Below, in pieces: positions 20,441 through 30,244 of a stretch of DNA of 64,000 nucleotides. The stretch's first letter is position 1. Every line of letters begins with the position of its first letter. The notes beneath the pieces are model-generated. The model ran no database searches. It had not been told where the DNA came from and saw only the letters and a list, made by a program, of their open reading frames with translations. Location of the stretch: positions 434,001 through 498,000 of the forward strand of contig JADJYM010000015.1 in NCBI GenBank assembly GCA_016719755.1, read 5' to 3'. A program made the translations under genes and the position numbers. This DNA comes from Novosphingobium sp. (lineage in GTDB: Bacteria; Pseudomonadota; Alphaproteobacteria; Sphingomonadales; Sphingomonadaceae).

Positions 20441-20514
20441 CCGTTCGTGTCGAGCTTGTCGAGACACGTTGGCGCGACGTGTCTCGACAAGCTCGACAAG
20501 CTCGACACGAACGG
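20441..20514. repeat. Long palindromic repeat element with 9-bp duplication in one arm
   Basis: The left arm (20441-20469) runs from CCGTTCGTGTCGAG to GAGACACGT. A seven-base loop (20470-20476) follows. The right arm (20477-20514) is its exact complement except for an extra nine bases (AAGCTCGAC) repeated in tandem. It lies in the 150-bp gap between trpE and the hydrolase. Related copies are at 17635-17651 and 41904-41932. It may also act as a transcription barrier. Confidence 0.75.
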
Positions 20515-20542
20515 GGAAGAAATTTGCTGGATTTGGCAGAGG

Positions 20543-22060
20543 CTACTGCCCGAACCCGGGTTCCCCCGCCACGCGCACCGCTTCCCGTGCCGCCGCAATC
20601 AGTGCCCCGGCCTTGGCCTCGCATTCGCGCTGTTCATAGGCCGGGTCCGAATCGGCGACGATCCCCGCGCCCGCCTGGACGTGGAGCATACCGTCCTTCA
20701 CCACCCCGGTGCGCAGGACGATGCAGCTGTCGAGGTTGCCGTCCGGCGCGAAATAGCCGACGCCGCCGGCATAGGCACCGCGCGTTTCGCTTTCCAGTTC
20801 GGCGATGATCTCGCAGGCGCGGACCTTGGGCGCACCGCTGACGGTCCCGGCCGGAAACCCTGCAAAGACCGCGTCGATCGCATCGTGGTTCGCCGTATCG
20901 AGCCGCCCGACCACGTTCGAGACGATGTGCATGACGTGGCTGTAACGCTCGATCGTGTAGCTTTCCGTCACCTTGACAGTGCCGGCCTCTGCCACCCGGC
21001 CGACATCGTTGCGGCCCAGGTCGAGCAGCATCAGGTGTTCGGCCCGCTCCTTGGGATCGGCGAGCAGGCTCGCCTCGTTGGCGCGGTCTTCCTCGGGCGT
21101 GCTGCCGCGGGGGCGTGTTCCGGCGATCGGGCGGATGGTTACCTCTCCGTCGCGCACGCGGACCAGGATTTCCGGGCTCGATCCGGTCAGGGCAAAGCCC
21201 GGCAGGTCGAGGAAATAGAGGAACGGCGAGGGGTTCACCCGGCGCAGCGCGCGGTAAAGCGCCAGCGGGGGCAGGGTGAACGGAGTAGTAAAGCGCTGGG
21301 CCAGCACCACCTGAAAGATGTCGCCCGCCTCGATATAGCCCTTGGCGCGCGCCACCATCTCGCCATAGCGACCAGCGGGAAGGGTGGGGGTCAGCACCGG
21401 CTCGGGCAGGTCGGAATTGCGCACGGGGGCGGGGATCGGATCGGCAAGACGGCGCAGCGCGGCATCGATCCGCTCCCGCGCGGCATCGAGCACGACTTCG
21501 GGCGCACCCTGACCGGGCCAGACCGGCGCGACGCACCACAGCGCGTCGCTCAGGCGATCGAACACCAGGATCAGCGCGGGCCGCACGAACAGCATATCGG
21601 GCAGTTCCAGCGCGCTCTGCGGCGGACGGGGAAGCTTTTCGACCAGGCCGTAAGTCTCATAGCCGAAATAGCCGACCAGCATCGCCAGCACCGGGGGCAG
21701 GGCCGGGGGCACCTCGATCCGGCAGCTTGCGACCAGCGCGCGCAGTTCGCCAAGGCTGTCGCCGGGAAGGGGCTTGAAAGCCGCGCGGTCGGTGCGCCAG
21801 TCGCGGTTGATCTCGCAAGCCGCGCCGGTCGCCCGGAACACCAGATCGGGATCGAGGCCAAGCAGGCTGTAGCGCCCACGCACTTCGCCGCCTTCGACCG
21901 ATTCGAGCAGGAAATCGCCCCGCCCGTCCTCGATCAGGCGCAGCGCCGCGCCGACCGGGGTTTCGGTATCCGCGATCAGCCGCCGCCAGACCAGCGAGGG
22001 CTTGCCCGCTTCAAGCGCGGCGCGTGCCGCCTGCGCATTCTCGACCAGCCCGCCGCTCAT
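20543..22060 (-). CDS. trpE: Anthranilate synthase component I
   Basis: Converts chorismate to anthranilate with ammonia from TrpG. The 505 residues carry the N-terminal feedback-inhibition motif LLES in DFLLESVEGGE, then the chorismate-binding core: RPIAGTRPRG, LMLLDLGRNDVGRV, FPAGTVSGAPK and GAGIVADSDP. The LLES element implies tryptophan inhibition. Twelve bases separate it from the upstream ppiD stop, so it is cotranscribed with ppiD. I see no leader-peptide attenuator. Confidence 0.95.
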   Translation of the reverse strand: MSGGLVENAQAARAALEAGKPSLVWRRLIADTETPVGAALRLIEDGRGDFLLESVEGGEVRGRYSLLGLDPDLVFRATGAACEINRDWRTDRAAFKPLPGDSLGELRALVASCRIEVPPALPPVLAMLVGYFGYETYGLVEKLPRPPQSALELPDMLFVRPALILVFDRLSDALWCVAPVWPGQGAPEVVLDAARERIDAALRRLADPIPAPVRNSDLPEPVLTPTLPAGRYGEMVARAKGYIEAGDIFQVVLAQRFTTPFTLPPLALYRALRRVNPSPFLYFLDLPGFALTGSSPEILVRVRDGEVTIRPIAGTRPRGSTPEEDRANEASLLADPKERAEHLMLLDLGRNDVGRVAEAGTVKVTESYTIERYSHVMHIVSNVVGRLDTANHDAIDAVFAGFPAGTVSGAPKVRACEIIAELESETRGAYAGGVGYFAPDGNLDSCIVLRTGVVKDGMLHVQAGAGIVADSDPAYEQRECEAKAGALIAAAREAVRVAGEPGFGQ

Positions 22061-22072
22061 CGCCTGCTGCGC

Positions 22073-24013
22073 TCAGTTCTGCTGGCCGAGCAGGCGGCGG
22101 CGCACGGCGGCCAGCGCGGTCTCGTTGCGCTTCACGCCCACTTCCTTGCGCATCGCGGCGCGCAGCTGCTGGAAATATTCCTCGCCCATCTCGCCCGAGA
22201 CGTTCTGCTTGAGGCCAGCCAGGCGCGGATCGGCGGGGTCGACCTTGCCGGGGACGATGTCCCTGACCTGGACGACGTACCAGCCGCGATTGCGCGGCGC
22301 GCCGAGCAGGCGCACGCCGCCCTTCTGCGTGGCGAAGAACACGGTAAGCGGCGGCGGGACCTGCTGGCCCATGCCCTGGTACTGCTGGCGGTTCATGCTG
22401 ACCTGGTCGACCGGCGGCAGGGCAACGCCAAGACTGGCCAGGGCGGCGGAGATGTCCGTGCCCTTGCGCAGCGCCGCTTCAACCTTCTGCGCGGCCGCCT
22501 TGGCCGCAATCGCGCCCTTCGACAGCTGGACATCGACCTCCACCGCCTGGCGGATCTGCGCCAGCGGGGGCGGGGCCGAAGTTTCGATCCGGCCCACGTC
22601 GAACACCACGAACTGCTTGCCCGGCACGACTTCGGCCAGCTGGGCCTGGTTCTCGCCTTCCATCAGGAAGGCGGTCTGGATAACGCGGGCCAGCACTTCC
22701 GGCGCCGCCTGCTGCGGATTGCCGAACACGCGCCCGTCAGCGGTCAGGGGCTGGGTCGTGGAGAGGGTAAGGCCCAGCTTCGCCGCGACATCGGACAGGG
22801 CCGCGCCATTGTCGAACTCTTCCTCGATCCCGGCGGAAAACTCGGTCAGCGCGGTGCGGCGCTTTTCCACCGCGATCTGGGCGCTGAGTTCGCCGCGCAC
22901 CTGATCGAGGGTCCGGGCGGGCTTGCCTTCCACCGCGTCGATCCGCAGCAGCAGCCAGCCGAGCGGCCCCTTGAGCGGCCCGGCAACCTTGCCAGCGGGC
23001 GCCGCAAAGGCGGCATCGGCCACGCTCTTCGAGCTTTGCGCGCTCAGCGCTTCCCTGGTCAGGGTGCCAAGCGAGGCGGCGGTCAGGCCCTTGGCCCCGG
23101 CGACCGCGTCGAGCGATTTGCCCGTGGCGGTTTCGGCCAGGATCGCGCGCGCCGCGGCTTCGGTCGGGACCACGAGCTGAGTGATCCGGCGGCTTTCGCT
23201 GGCGGCATATTCGGCCTTGTTGGCCTGATAGCGCGCGGCGATTTCCGCCTCGGTCGGCGCGGGAACGGACTTCACCACGCTGTCGTCGAACGTGACATAG
23301 CGCAGGGTGCGGCGTTCGGGCAGCTGATAGTCCTTGCCGTTCTTGGCATACCACGCCGCAACTTCGGCCTCGCTCGGTGGGGCTTTGGGGGCAAAGGCGG
23401 CAGAGGGCAGGATGGCAATGCTGCCGGTGCGCTGTTCGGTGGCAAGGCCGGCATAGCGCAGCGCCGATTCCTGCGGCACGGTCAGGCCGATGTTGGCCGA
23501 AGTCAGCAGCTGGCGGGCAACCAGCATTTCCGCGATCTGGCGGCGCAGCGCCGCATCGGAAATGCCGCGCTGATTGAGGAACGCCTGGTACAGCCGGTCA
23601 TCGACCTTGCCATTGGGCCCCTGGACGGCCGGGATCTTGGCGATCTCGCTGTCGATCAGGCGGTCGCCGATGTGGATGCCGTGACGCTCGCCGAATTCGC
23701 GAACGGCGGCCAGATCGATCAGGTTGGTCAGCAGTTGCTCCAGCCCGCCGCGATCGATGAAGGTCTTCATCGTCATCTTGGGATCGTCCTGGCGCAGCTG
23801 CTCGACCGCGTTGGTCGCCGCGCGCTCAAGGTCGGCATTGTCGATCCGCGCCTTGCCGACCGTGGCGACCCGGTCGCCCCCGGCCACGCCGCCGAACTGC
23901 CCGGTGTTGGCAATGTCGCCGCCCGCAAAGGCCACCGCGATCAGCACCAGGAAGCCCATGGTTACGCCGATGCCCAGTTTGGAGCTGAAGAAGTTGCGGA
24001 AAAACGTCAGCAT
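22073..24013 (-). CDS. ppiD: PpiD-like membrane-anchored peptidyl-prolyl isomerase/chaperone
   Basis: A 646-residue periplasmic folding factor with one N-terminal membrane anchor (about residues 13-33) after MLTFFRNFFSSKLG, a SurA_N-like helical chaperone region, and a parvulin-like region around residues 240-370. A conserved GPLKGPLGWLLLRI segment is present. ATG 24013 is chosen because sequence upstream is not protein-like. The gene heads the run ppiD-trpE; pairing of PpiD with trp genes downstream of tpiA is common in sphingomonads as far as I recall. The 237-bp gap to tpiA must hold divergent promoters. Confidence 0.85.
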   Translation of the reverse strand: MLTFFRNFFSSKLGIGVTMGFLVLIAVAFAGGDIANTGQFGGVAGGDRVATVGKARIDNADLERAATNAVEQLRQDDPKMTMKTFIDRGGLEQLLTNLIDLAAVREFGERHGIHIGDRLIDSEIAKIPAVQGPNGKVDDRLYQAFLNQRGISDAALRRQIAEMLVARQLLTSANIGLTVPQESALRYAGLATEQRTGSIAILPSAAFAPKAPPSEAEVAAWYAKNGKDYQLPERRTLRYVTFDDSVVKSVPAPTEAEIAARYQANKAEYAASESRRITQLVVPTEAAARAILAETATGKSLDAVAGAKGLTAASLGTLTREALSAQSSKSVADAAFAAPAGKVAGPLKGPLGWLLLRIDAVEGKPARTLDQVRGELSAQIAVEKRRTALTEFSAGIEEEFDNGAALSDVAAKLGLTLSTTQPLTADGRVFGNPQQAAPEVLARVIQTAFLMEGENQAQLAEVVPGKQFVVFDVGRIETSAPPPLAQIRQAVEVDVQLSKGAIAAKAAAQKVEAALRKGTDISAALASLGVALPPVDQVSMNRQQYQGMGQQVPPPLTVFFATQKGGVRLLGAPRNRGWYVVQVRDIVPGKVDPADPRLAGLKQNVSGEMGEEYFQQLRAAMRKEVGVKRNETALAAVRRRLLGQQN

Positions 24014-24250
24014 TGCCTGTTCGCCAAATCCCTTTACGCCGCAACCCGGCGCACGTGCAGCGGGCTTTAGGCGGCAAACGCGCTTCCCGCAATGGCGCAG
24101 GGTGGCTGCTGCACCGGCTTGTGCGCGATCCACCGCAAGCGCTTTGACAAGCCCCCCCGCGCTCGCCTAGCGGGGGAATCGCGGGCGCTGCCCGTCAGGG
24201 ACATCCCGTAAAACGGATCTCAGCACAGATCAGGGGCAAGATCGAACACC

Positions 24251-25006
24251 ATGGCTAACCGGCCCTACATTGTCGGCAACTGGAAGATGAACGGCACCCG
24301 CGCGATGCTTTCCGAAGCGCGCGCGATCGATCGCGGGGCAGCGCGCCACCCGGCGGTGCGGGTGGCCATCGCCCCGCCGTTCACTCTGGTCCATGCCATG
24401 GCGGAAGATGCCACCGCGATCGCGGTGGGCGGCCAGGATTGCCACGCCAGCCCCTCGGGCGCCTTTACCGGAGACGTTTCGGCGCCGCTGCTCAAGGACG
24501 CGGGCGCGCAGTTCGTGATCGTCGGCCACAGCGAGCGCCGCGCGCTGCATGGCGAAACCGACGCCGCTGTCCGCGCCAAGGCCGAAGCCGCGCTCGAAGC
24601 AGGCCTTGAAGTCATCGTCTGCGTGGGCGAGACCGAGGCCCAGCGCGATGCCGGACAGGCCGAAGCGGTTGTTGCCGCGCAGCTTGAAGGCTCGCTCCCC
24701 CGGGGCGAGACTGCCGCGCAGGGCGTGACGGTTGCCTATGAACCCGTCTGGGCGATCGGCACCGGTCGGGTACCTTCGGTGGACGATGTTGGTGCGATGC
24801 ACCGCTCGATCCGCGCCGTGCTGGGCGCGATCTATGGCGAGGCGGGGGCGGAAGTCGCGATTCTCTATGGCGGCTCGGTCAATGCGGCGAATGCTTCGGA
24901 GCTGCTTTGCGCTGATGAAGTTGGCGGAGCGCTGGTCGGCGGGGCAAGCCTGACGGCGGAAAGCTTCCTCACCATCGTCGCGGCCGCCGGTCCGCTGGGC
25001 GACTGA
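24251..25006 (+). CDS. tpiA: Triosephosphate isomerase
   Basis: Interconverts dihydroxyacetone phosphate and glyceraldehyde 3-phosphate. The 251-residue TIM barrel has the catalytic Lys in VGNWKMNG, the His in IVGHSERR, the Glu in [11 protein letters not shown] and the phosphate loop YGGSVNAAN. It is divergent from ppiD and followed by secG after 84 bases. Confidence 0.96.
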   Translation: MANRPYIVGNWKMNGTRAMLSEARAIDRGAARHPAVRVAIAPPFTLVHAMAEDATAIAVGGQDCHASPSGAFTGDVSAPLLKDAGAQFVIVGHSERRALHGETDAAVRAKAEAALEAGLEVIVCVGETEAQRDAGQAEAVVAAQLEGSLPRGETAAQGVTVAYEPVWAIGTGRVPSVDDVGAMHRSIRAVLGAIYGEAGAEVAILYGGSVNAANASELLCADEVGGALVGGASLTAESFLTIVAAAGPLGD

Positions 25007-25090
25007 CCTCCTTGGCGCTGTGCGCGCACCTTGCGTTAGGGAACGCGCGCGCCTAGATGCGCGCTCAACAGTCTTTTTCCCGGGAACACC

Positions 25091-25474
25091 ATGTCGCTGT
25101 TCATCTTCCTTATGGTCGTCCAGGCCATCGTTGCGGCCCTGCTGGTCACCGTCATCCTGATGCAGAAGTCGGAAGGCGGCGGGCTGGGCGTTGGCGGCAG
25201 TCCCAGCGGCATCATGTCGGCGCGCGGCGCAACCGACTTCCTGACCCGCGCCACGGCGATTCTGGCAACGGTGTTCGTGGTGCTGTCAATCGCGCTGGCG
25301 ACGCTGGCCGTCGGGCAAAGCTCGGGCCGCAAGATCGACGATTCGCTCAATCGCGCCGCCGTTCCGGTCGATGCCGCCCCCGCGGCTCCGGCCGCTGGTG
25401 CTGCCCCGGCCACGGCGCCCGCCGCCAGCCCGGCTCCGGTCAGCGATCCGCTGCGCGACGCAACCAAGCTCTGA
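25091..25474 (+). CDS. secG: Protein-export membrane protein SecG
   Basis: A non-essential subunit of the SecYEG translocon. Of its 127 residues, two hydrophobic segments (about 3-24 and 50-72) flank the conserved VILMQKSEGGGLG loop and the ATDFLTRATAIL motif. The C-terminal tail is Ala/Pro-rich and longer than in E. coli, as in other alphaproteobacteria. A strong terminator follows. Confidence 0.92.
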   Translation: MSLFIFLMVVQAIVAALLVTVILMQKSEGGGLGVGGSPSGIMSARGATDFLTRATAILATVFVVLSIALATLAVGQSSGRKIDDSLNRAAVPVDAAPAAPAAGAAPATAPAASPAPVSDPLRDATKL

Positions 25475-25491
25475 TCCCGTTCTCACCGCTG

Positions 25492-25530
25492 CGGCCGGTG
25501 GTTCCCGCGAACCGCCGGCCGTGCTGTTTT
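25492..25530 (+). terminator. Intrinsic terminator after secG
   Basis: A 12-base stem with one T-G pair (arms 25492-25503 and 25510-25521, CGGCCGG...CCGGCCG) and a six-base loop, followed by TGCTGTTTT. It starts 17 bases after the secG stop and would separate tpiA-secG from pyrG. Confidence 0.65.
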
Positions 25531-25590
25531 CACTCCACAGCTGTGGATTAGGGCAAGTTCGGCTTGCCCGCACACCCGGCTTGCGACTAA

Positions 25591-27237
<1,647 letters not shown>

Positions 27238-27649
27238 GGGTCAGGGCATGGCCTCGGGGCATGGCCGCAAGGCATCATACTTGAACAAATCGGACTCTAA
27301 GCTGCGGTTTTGGCTTGCATTGGGCAGGTCTAAAATATTAGCGGGAGGTAATTGAAATCGAATCGCAACAAGCGCCCGGGATCAGGCCGGAAAAGGTACC
27401 GGTAAGACAATCTCAGGCATGTTCGTTGCGACTTCGCTACCCTCTGGCGGGCAGGATGCGTCCAGTCCGCCGGGAAGGCCGCCAGATCAAACTGGCTGGC
27501 CGGGGAAACGGGCTTGTCGCGATCTGATCGTCTTCTGCGACCCGGACGATCATTGAGCGGCAGGACGGCGTGCAAACGTCGTGGGGGTGGAACCGCAAGG
27601 CTCCACCCCCAAACTGCTTAGCGGGACTGGATAATGACCCGGTAAGGGA
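27238..27649. other. 412-bp intergenic region with promoter-like and folded segments
   Basis: No convincing protein gene lies between pyrG and hsp20; an 81-codon frame on the minus strand (27330-27575) looks like chance. The region holds an AT-rich island with TTGGCT (27310-27315) and TAAAAT (27331-27336) fifteen bases apart, followed by GGGAGG at 27343-27348. An inverted repeat TCTGGCGG/CCGCCAGA comes next, then the perfect hairpin at 27582-27611. An unannotated small RNA on the plus strand is possible. Confidence 0.35.
27582..27611. terminator. Perfect 10-bp hairpin, probable terminator
   Basis: TGGGGGTGGA at 27582-27591 pairs exactly with TCCACCCCCA at 27602-27611 around a ten-base loop. 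It lies 38 bases beyond the hsp20 stop; on the hsp20 strand the bases after it include a short T run. It also closes the plus-strand intergenic segment. Confidence 0.55.
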
Positions 27650-28132
27650 TCAGGCGGCGGCGCTGTCGGCCCCGTCGGTGCGGGCGGTATCGTGAACCAC
27701 GCTGAGCGTCTTCTGCGTGCCGACCGCGATCTTCTTGGGCTTCATCGCCTCGGGCACTTCGCGCACCAGATCGATGGTGAGCAGTCCATCCTCAAGGTTG
27801 GCGGCATCGACGCGGACATAGTCCGCCAGTTCGAAGCGCCGCTCGAACCCGCGCTGGGCAATGCCGACGTGCAGGAACTGGCCGGCGGGGGTTTCCTCGC
27901 CCTTCTTGCCCTGGACCACCAGCAGGTTCTGCTGCGCGGTGATGTCGATGTCCGCGGGCTTGAACCCGGCGACCGCCAGCGTGATGCGATAGGCATCCTC
28001 GCCGCGCCGCTCGATGTTGAAGGGGGGGTAATTGTCGCCCGCATTGAACCGGTTCTGGTTCTCGAGCAGGTCAAACAGCCGGTCGAACCCGACCATGGTG
28101 CGGCGATAGGGAGTGAAATCGAAACGGTTCAT
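27650..28132 (-). CDS. hsp20: Small heat-shock protein (Hsp20/alpha-crystallin, IbpA type)
   Basis: An ATP-independent holdase chaperone of 160 residues. The N-terminus (NRFDFTPYRRTMVGFDRLFDLLEN) is the class A IbpA/HspA type. The alpha-crystallin domain runs from the YPPFNIERRGEDAYRITLAVAG region through LLVVQGKK to GLLTIDLVREVPE, with a short tail. ATG 28132 has GGAGG eight bases upstream, and that site is buried in a ROSE-like hairpin. A sigma-32-like promoter lies further upstream, so both transcription and translation should be heat-induced. Confidence 0.92.
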   Translation of the reverse strand: MNRFDFTPYRRTMVGFDRLFDLLENQNRFNAGDNYPPFNIERRGEDAYRITLAVAGFKPADIDITAQQNLLVVQGKKGEETPAGQFLHVGIAQRGFERRFELADYVRVDAANLEDGLLTIDLVREVPEAMKPKKIAVGTQKTLSVVHDTARTDGADSAAA

Positions 28133-28138
28133 GGCAAA

Positions 28139-28213
28139 ATCCTCCAATGAGCAATTCTGACGATTGCGGGGCCCGTCGATTGGCGCCCCGCAGGCGGTGC
28201 CATCTCCGCCAGG
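28139..28213 (-). ncRNA. ROSE-like RNA thermometer in the hsp20 5' UTR
   Basis: Read on the minus strand, TTGCTC (28154-28149), a four-base loop and GAGGAT form a hairpin that sequesters the Shine-Dalgarno GGAGG. Pairs are C-G, U-A, C-G, then a G-G mismatch, then U-A. The UYGCU strand opposing the SD through a G-G pair is the hallmark of ROSE elements that control alphaproteobacterial small heat-shock genes. Two further hairpins precede it: an 8-bp stem (arms 28165-28172 and 28185-28192) and a 5-bp stem (28193-28197 and 28206-28210), giving the multi-hairpin layout expected. Confidence 0.65.
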
Positions 28214-28233
28214 GACCATGACACCGATGCCGA

Positions 28234-28260
28234 GATATGTTAGGCGAGGCGTGTTTCAAG
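28234..28260 (-). promoter_or_regulatory. Sigma-32-type heat-shock promoter for hsp20
   Basis: On the minus strand CTTGAAA (28260-28254) is an exact -35 element of RpoH promoters. Ten to fourteen bases downstream is CTAACATATC (28243-28234), which fits the relaxed alphaproteobacterial -10. The start site would fall just before the ROSE-like leader. Confidence 0.6.
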
Positions 28261-28287
28261 ACCCTTGCCCGAAAGGATGGACATCGC

Positions 28288-28551
28288 ATGGCGCAGCCAC
28301 AGGTTGAGATCTATACCAAGTGGGGCTGCCCCTATTGCGTGCGGGCCAAGGCGCTGCTCGATGGCAAGGGCGTGACCTATCAGGAATACGACATCACCCT
28401 GGGCGGCCCGAAGAAGGTTGAAATGCAGGAACGGGTGCCCGGCGCGATGACCGTGCCGCAGATCCTGATCGCCGGGCGGGCGGTGGGCGGCTGCGACGAC
28501 ATCCACGCCCTGGACCGCGCGGGCAGGCTCGATCCGCTGCTGGGGCTTTAG
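28288..28551 (+). CDS. grxC: Glutaredoxin 3
   Basis: A small thiol-disulfide oxidoreductase using glutathione, 87 residues. The active site CPYC is in WGCPYCVRAKALLD, the cis-Pro segment is TVPQI and the glutathione-binding GGCDDIHAL follows. ATG 28288 has AGGA upstream and gives the normal length. One base separates its stop from the nitrilase-family gene, so the two are cotranscribed. Confidence 0.93.
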   Translation: MAQPQVEIYTKWGCPYCVRAKALLDGKGVTYQEYDITLGGPKKVEMQERVPGAMTVPQILIAGRAVGGCDDIHALDRAGRLDPLLGL

Positions 28552-28552
28552 G

Positions 28553-29368
28553 ATGAACCGCATCGCCGTGCTGCAGATGACCTCGGGGATCGATCCCGGG
28601 GCCAATGCCCAGGTGCTGACCGGGGCAATCGGCGCGGCTGAGATGGGCGGGGCGACCATGGTCTTCACGCCGGAAATGTCGGGCCTGCTTGACGGTGAGC
28701 GGGCCCGCGCGGCGCAGAGTATCGTGCCCGAGGAGCAGGACCCGGTGCTGGCCGCCGTGCGCGATGCGGCGGCGCGTGCGGGGATCTGGGTGGCGCTGGG
28801 CAGCCTGGCCGTGGCGCGCGAGGACGGGCGCTGGGCCAACCGCAGCTTCGTGATCGATTCGGCCGGATCGATCGTGGCCCGCTATGACAAGATCCATATG
28901 TTCGACGTCGATCTGGCTACCGGTGAATCCTGGCGCGAATCCGCCGCCTATGCCCCGGGCGAGGCGCTGGGGGTGGTCGATACGCCGCTTGGCCGGCTGG
29001 GCCTGGCGGTGTGCTATGATCTGCGCTTTCCCGCCTTGTTCGAGGCACTTGGCCGGCAACGCTGCGATCTGATCGCAATTCCCGCCGCCTTCACCGCACC
29101 CACCGGGGCGGCCCACTGGCACGTGATGCAGCGCGCCCGCGCGATCGAGGCGAGCGCCTATGTCGTCGCCGCGGCGCAGGTCGGCCGCCATCAGGACGGC
29201 CGCGTCACCTATGGCCACAGCCTGGTGGTGGGGCCGTGGGGCGAAGTGCTGCTCGACATGGGCGGAGAAGCGGCGGGCCTCTCCTTTGCGGAGATCGATC
29301 CGGCGCGGATTGCCGAAGTGCGCGCGCAGCTGCCCAGTCTTGCCAACAAGCGCGTCATTCCCATCTGA
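28553..29368 (+). CDS. Carbon-nitrogen hydrolase (nitrilase superfamily, Nit1/omega-amidase-like)
   Basis: A 271-residue amidase with the nitrilase triad Glu41 (TPEMSGL), Lys113 (DKIHMFDVD) and Cys154 (AVCYDLRFP). The sequence pattern matches the Nit1 branch, which hydrolyses deaminated glutathione, a by-product of transaminases. The position directly after the glutaredoxin gene fits a glutathione-related repair role. The exact substrate is inferred. It is followed by DUF1178 after six bases. Confidence 0.85.
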   Translation: MNRIAVLQMTSGIDPGANAQVLTGAIGAAEMGGATMVFTPEMSGLLDGERARAAQSIVPEEQDPVLAAVRDAAARAGIWVALGSLAVAREDGRWANRSFVIDSAGSIVARYDKIHMFDVDLATGESWRESAAYAPGEALGVVDTPLGRLGLAVCYDLRFPALFEALGRQRCDLIAIPAAFTAPTGAAHWHVMQRARAIEASAYVVAAAQVGRHQDGRVTYGHSLVVGPWGEVLLDMGGEAAGLSFAEIDPARIAEVRAQLPSLANKRVIPI

Positions 29369-29374
29369 GGATCG

Positions 29375-29857
29375 ATGATAGTCTTCGATCTTGAATGCCG
29401 CACCGGCGGGCACCGCTTCGAGGGCTGGTTTTCCAGCTCGGGCGATTTCGCCGCGCAGGCCGGGCGCGGGCTGGTCTCCTGCCCGGAATGCGGCAGCGCC
29501 GATGTCGTGAAAGCGGTGATGGCCCCCAATGTCGGCCGCAAGGGCAACCAGCTGCCCGCAACGCGCGCGGCAGAACGCGGTATTGAACCGGCGCAGCAGC
29601 ATGCTGCCGGCAAGCTCCCCCCGGAAGCGGTCCAGATGATGCAGGCGCTGGCGGCGATGCAGGCCGAAGCGCTCAAGCAATCGCGCTGGGTTGGGGGCAA
29701 TTTCGCCGAACAATCGCGCAAGATGCATTACGGCGAGGCCGATGCCGAGACGATTCACGGCCAGGCAACACTCGGCGAGGCGCGGGAACTGTTGGAAGAA
29801 GGCATACCGGTCATGCCGCTGCCGTTCCCGGTTGCGCCGCCGGATGAACTCAACTGA
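29375..29857 (+). CDS. DUF1178 family protein
   Basis: A 160-residue protein. The N-terminal part is a zinc-ribbon-like unit: LECRTGGHRFEGWF followed by SCPECGS. The C-terminal half is helical and ends MPLPFPV, as in the DUF1178 family. Function is unknown. It is the third gene of grxC-nitrilase-DUF1178, a grouping I recall from other alphaproteobacteria. Confidence 0.8.
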   Translation: MIVFDLECRTGGHRFEGWFSSSGDFAAQAGRGLVSCPECGSADVVKAVMAPNVGRKGNQLPATRAAERGIEPAQQHAAGKLPPEAVQMMQALAAMQAEALKQSRWVGGNFAEQSRKMHYGEADAETIHGQATLGEARELLEEGIPVMPLPFPVAPPDELN

Positions 29858-29931
29858 CTGTCTGCCGTCGCGGGCCAATCGCGCCCGGCCTGTTGCGCGA
29901 AACGGGCTTGCCGCTTAAAGCCGCCAGCGGG

Positions 29932-30041
29932 GCGCCCGTAGCTCAGCCGGATAGAGCACCAGATTCCTAATCTGGGGGCCATGGGTTCGGAGTCGGAGGC
30001 ACTTTGTGCCGGAGACGCAGCGCAGGCCAATCCCGTCGGGC
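29932..30041 (+). pseudogene. Broken tRNA-Arg(CCU) copy 1
   Basis: Bases 29932-29989 match the first 58 bases of the intact tRNA-Arg, including the anticodon arm. At the middle of the T-loop a 39-base segment (29990-30028) intervenes, with a GGCAC-TTT-GTGCC hairpin. The T-arm then resumes (AATCCCGTCGGGC, 30029-30041), but the last acceptor bases and CCA are replaced by the flanking sequence of the next unit. It cannot form a normal tRNA. Confidence 0.75.
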
Positions 30042-30083
30042 CTGTTGCGCGAAACGGGCTTGCCGCTTAAAGCCGCCAGCGGG

Positions 30084-30202
30084 GCGCCCGTAGCTCAGCC
30101 GGATAGAGCACCAGATTCCTAATCTGGGGGCCATGGGTTCGGAGTCGGAGGCACTTTGTGCCGGAGACGGCCGCAGCGAAGCGCAGGCCAATCCCGTCGG
30201 GC
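30084..30202 (+). pseudogene. Broken tRNA-Arg(CCU) copy 2
   Basis: The same structure as copy 1: 58 tRNA bases (30084-30141), an insert at the identical T-loop position (30142-30189, 48 bases, nine longer than in copy 1), then 13 resumed tRNA bases (30190-30202) without acceptor end. The shared flank shows that copies arose by tandem duplication of a unit of about 152-161 bp. Confidence 0.75.
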
Positions 30203-30244
30203 CTGTTGCGCGAAACGGGCTTGCCGCTTAAAGCCGCCAGCGGG

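Noticed and set aside
20048-24070. 1340-codon open frame on the plus strand
   Set aside because: It is exactly antisense to trpE and ppiD, whose products are clear. Long antisense frames are expected at this GC content, and its composition (His/Arg/Gln-rich) is that of a shadow.
25036-25085. Terminator between tpiA and secG
   Set aside because: A GCGCGC hairpin is present, but the T run is about eight bases away, so support is too weak.
27330-27575. 81-codon minus-strand gene between pyrG and hsp20
   Set aside because: Arg/Pro/Leu-rich translation without family features and no ribosome site; it spans the promoter-like island in antisense.
28394-29878. 494-codon open frame antisense to grxC, the nitrilase and DUF1178 genes
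   Set aside because: It covers three well-supported sense genes and shows shadow composition.
29990-30028. Group I or other self-splicing intron in the tRNA copies
   Set aside because: The inserts are only 39-48 bases, and the acceptor end is not restored after them, so splicing would not give a tRNA.
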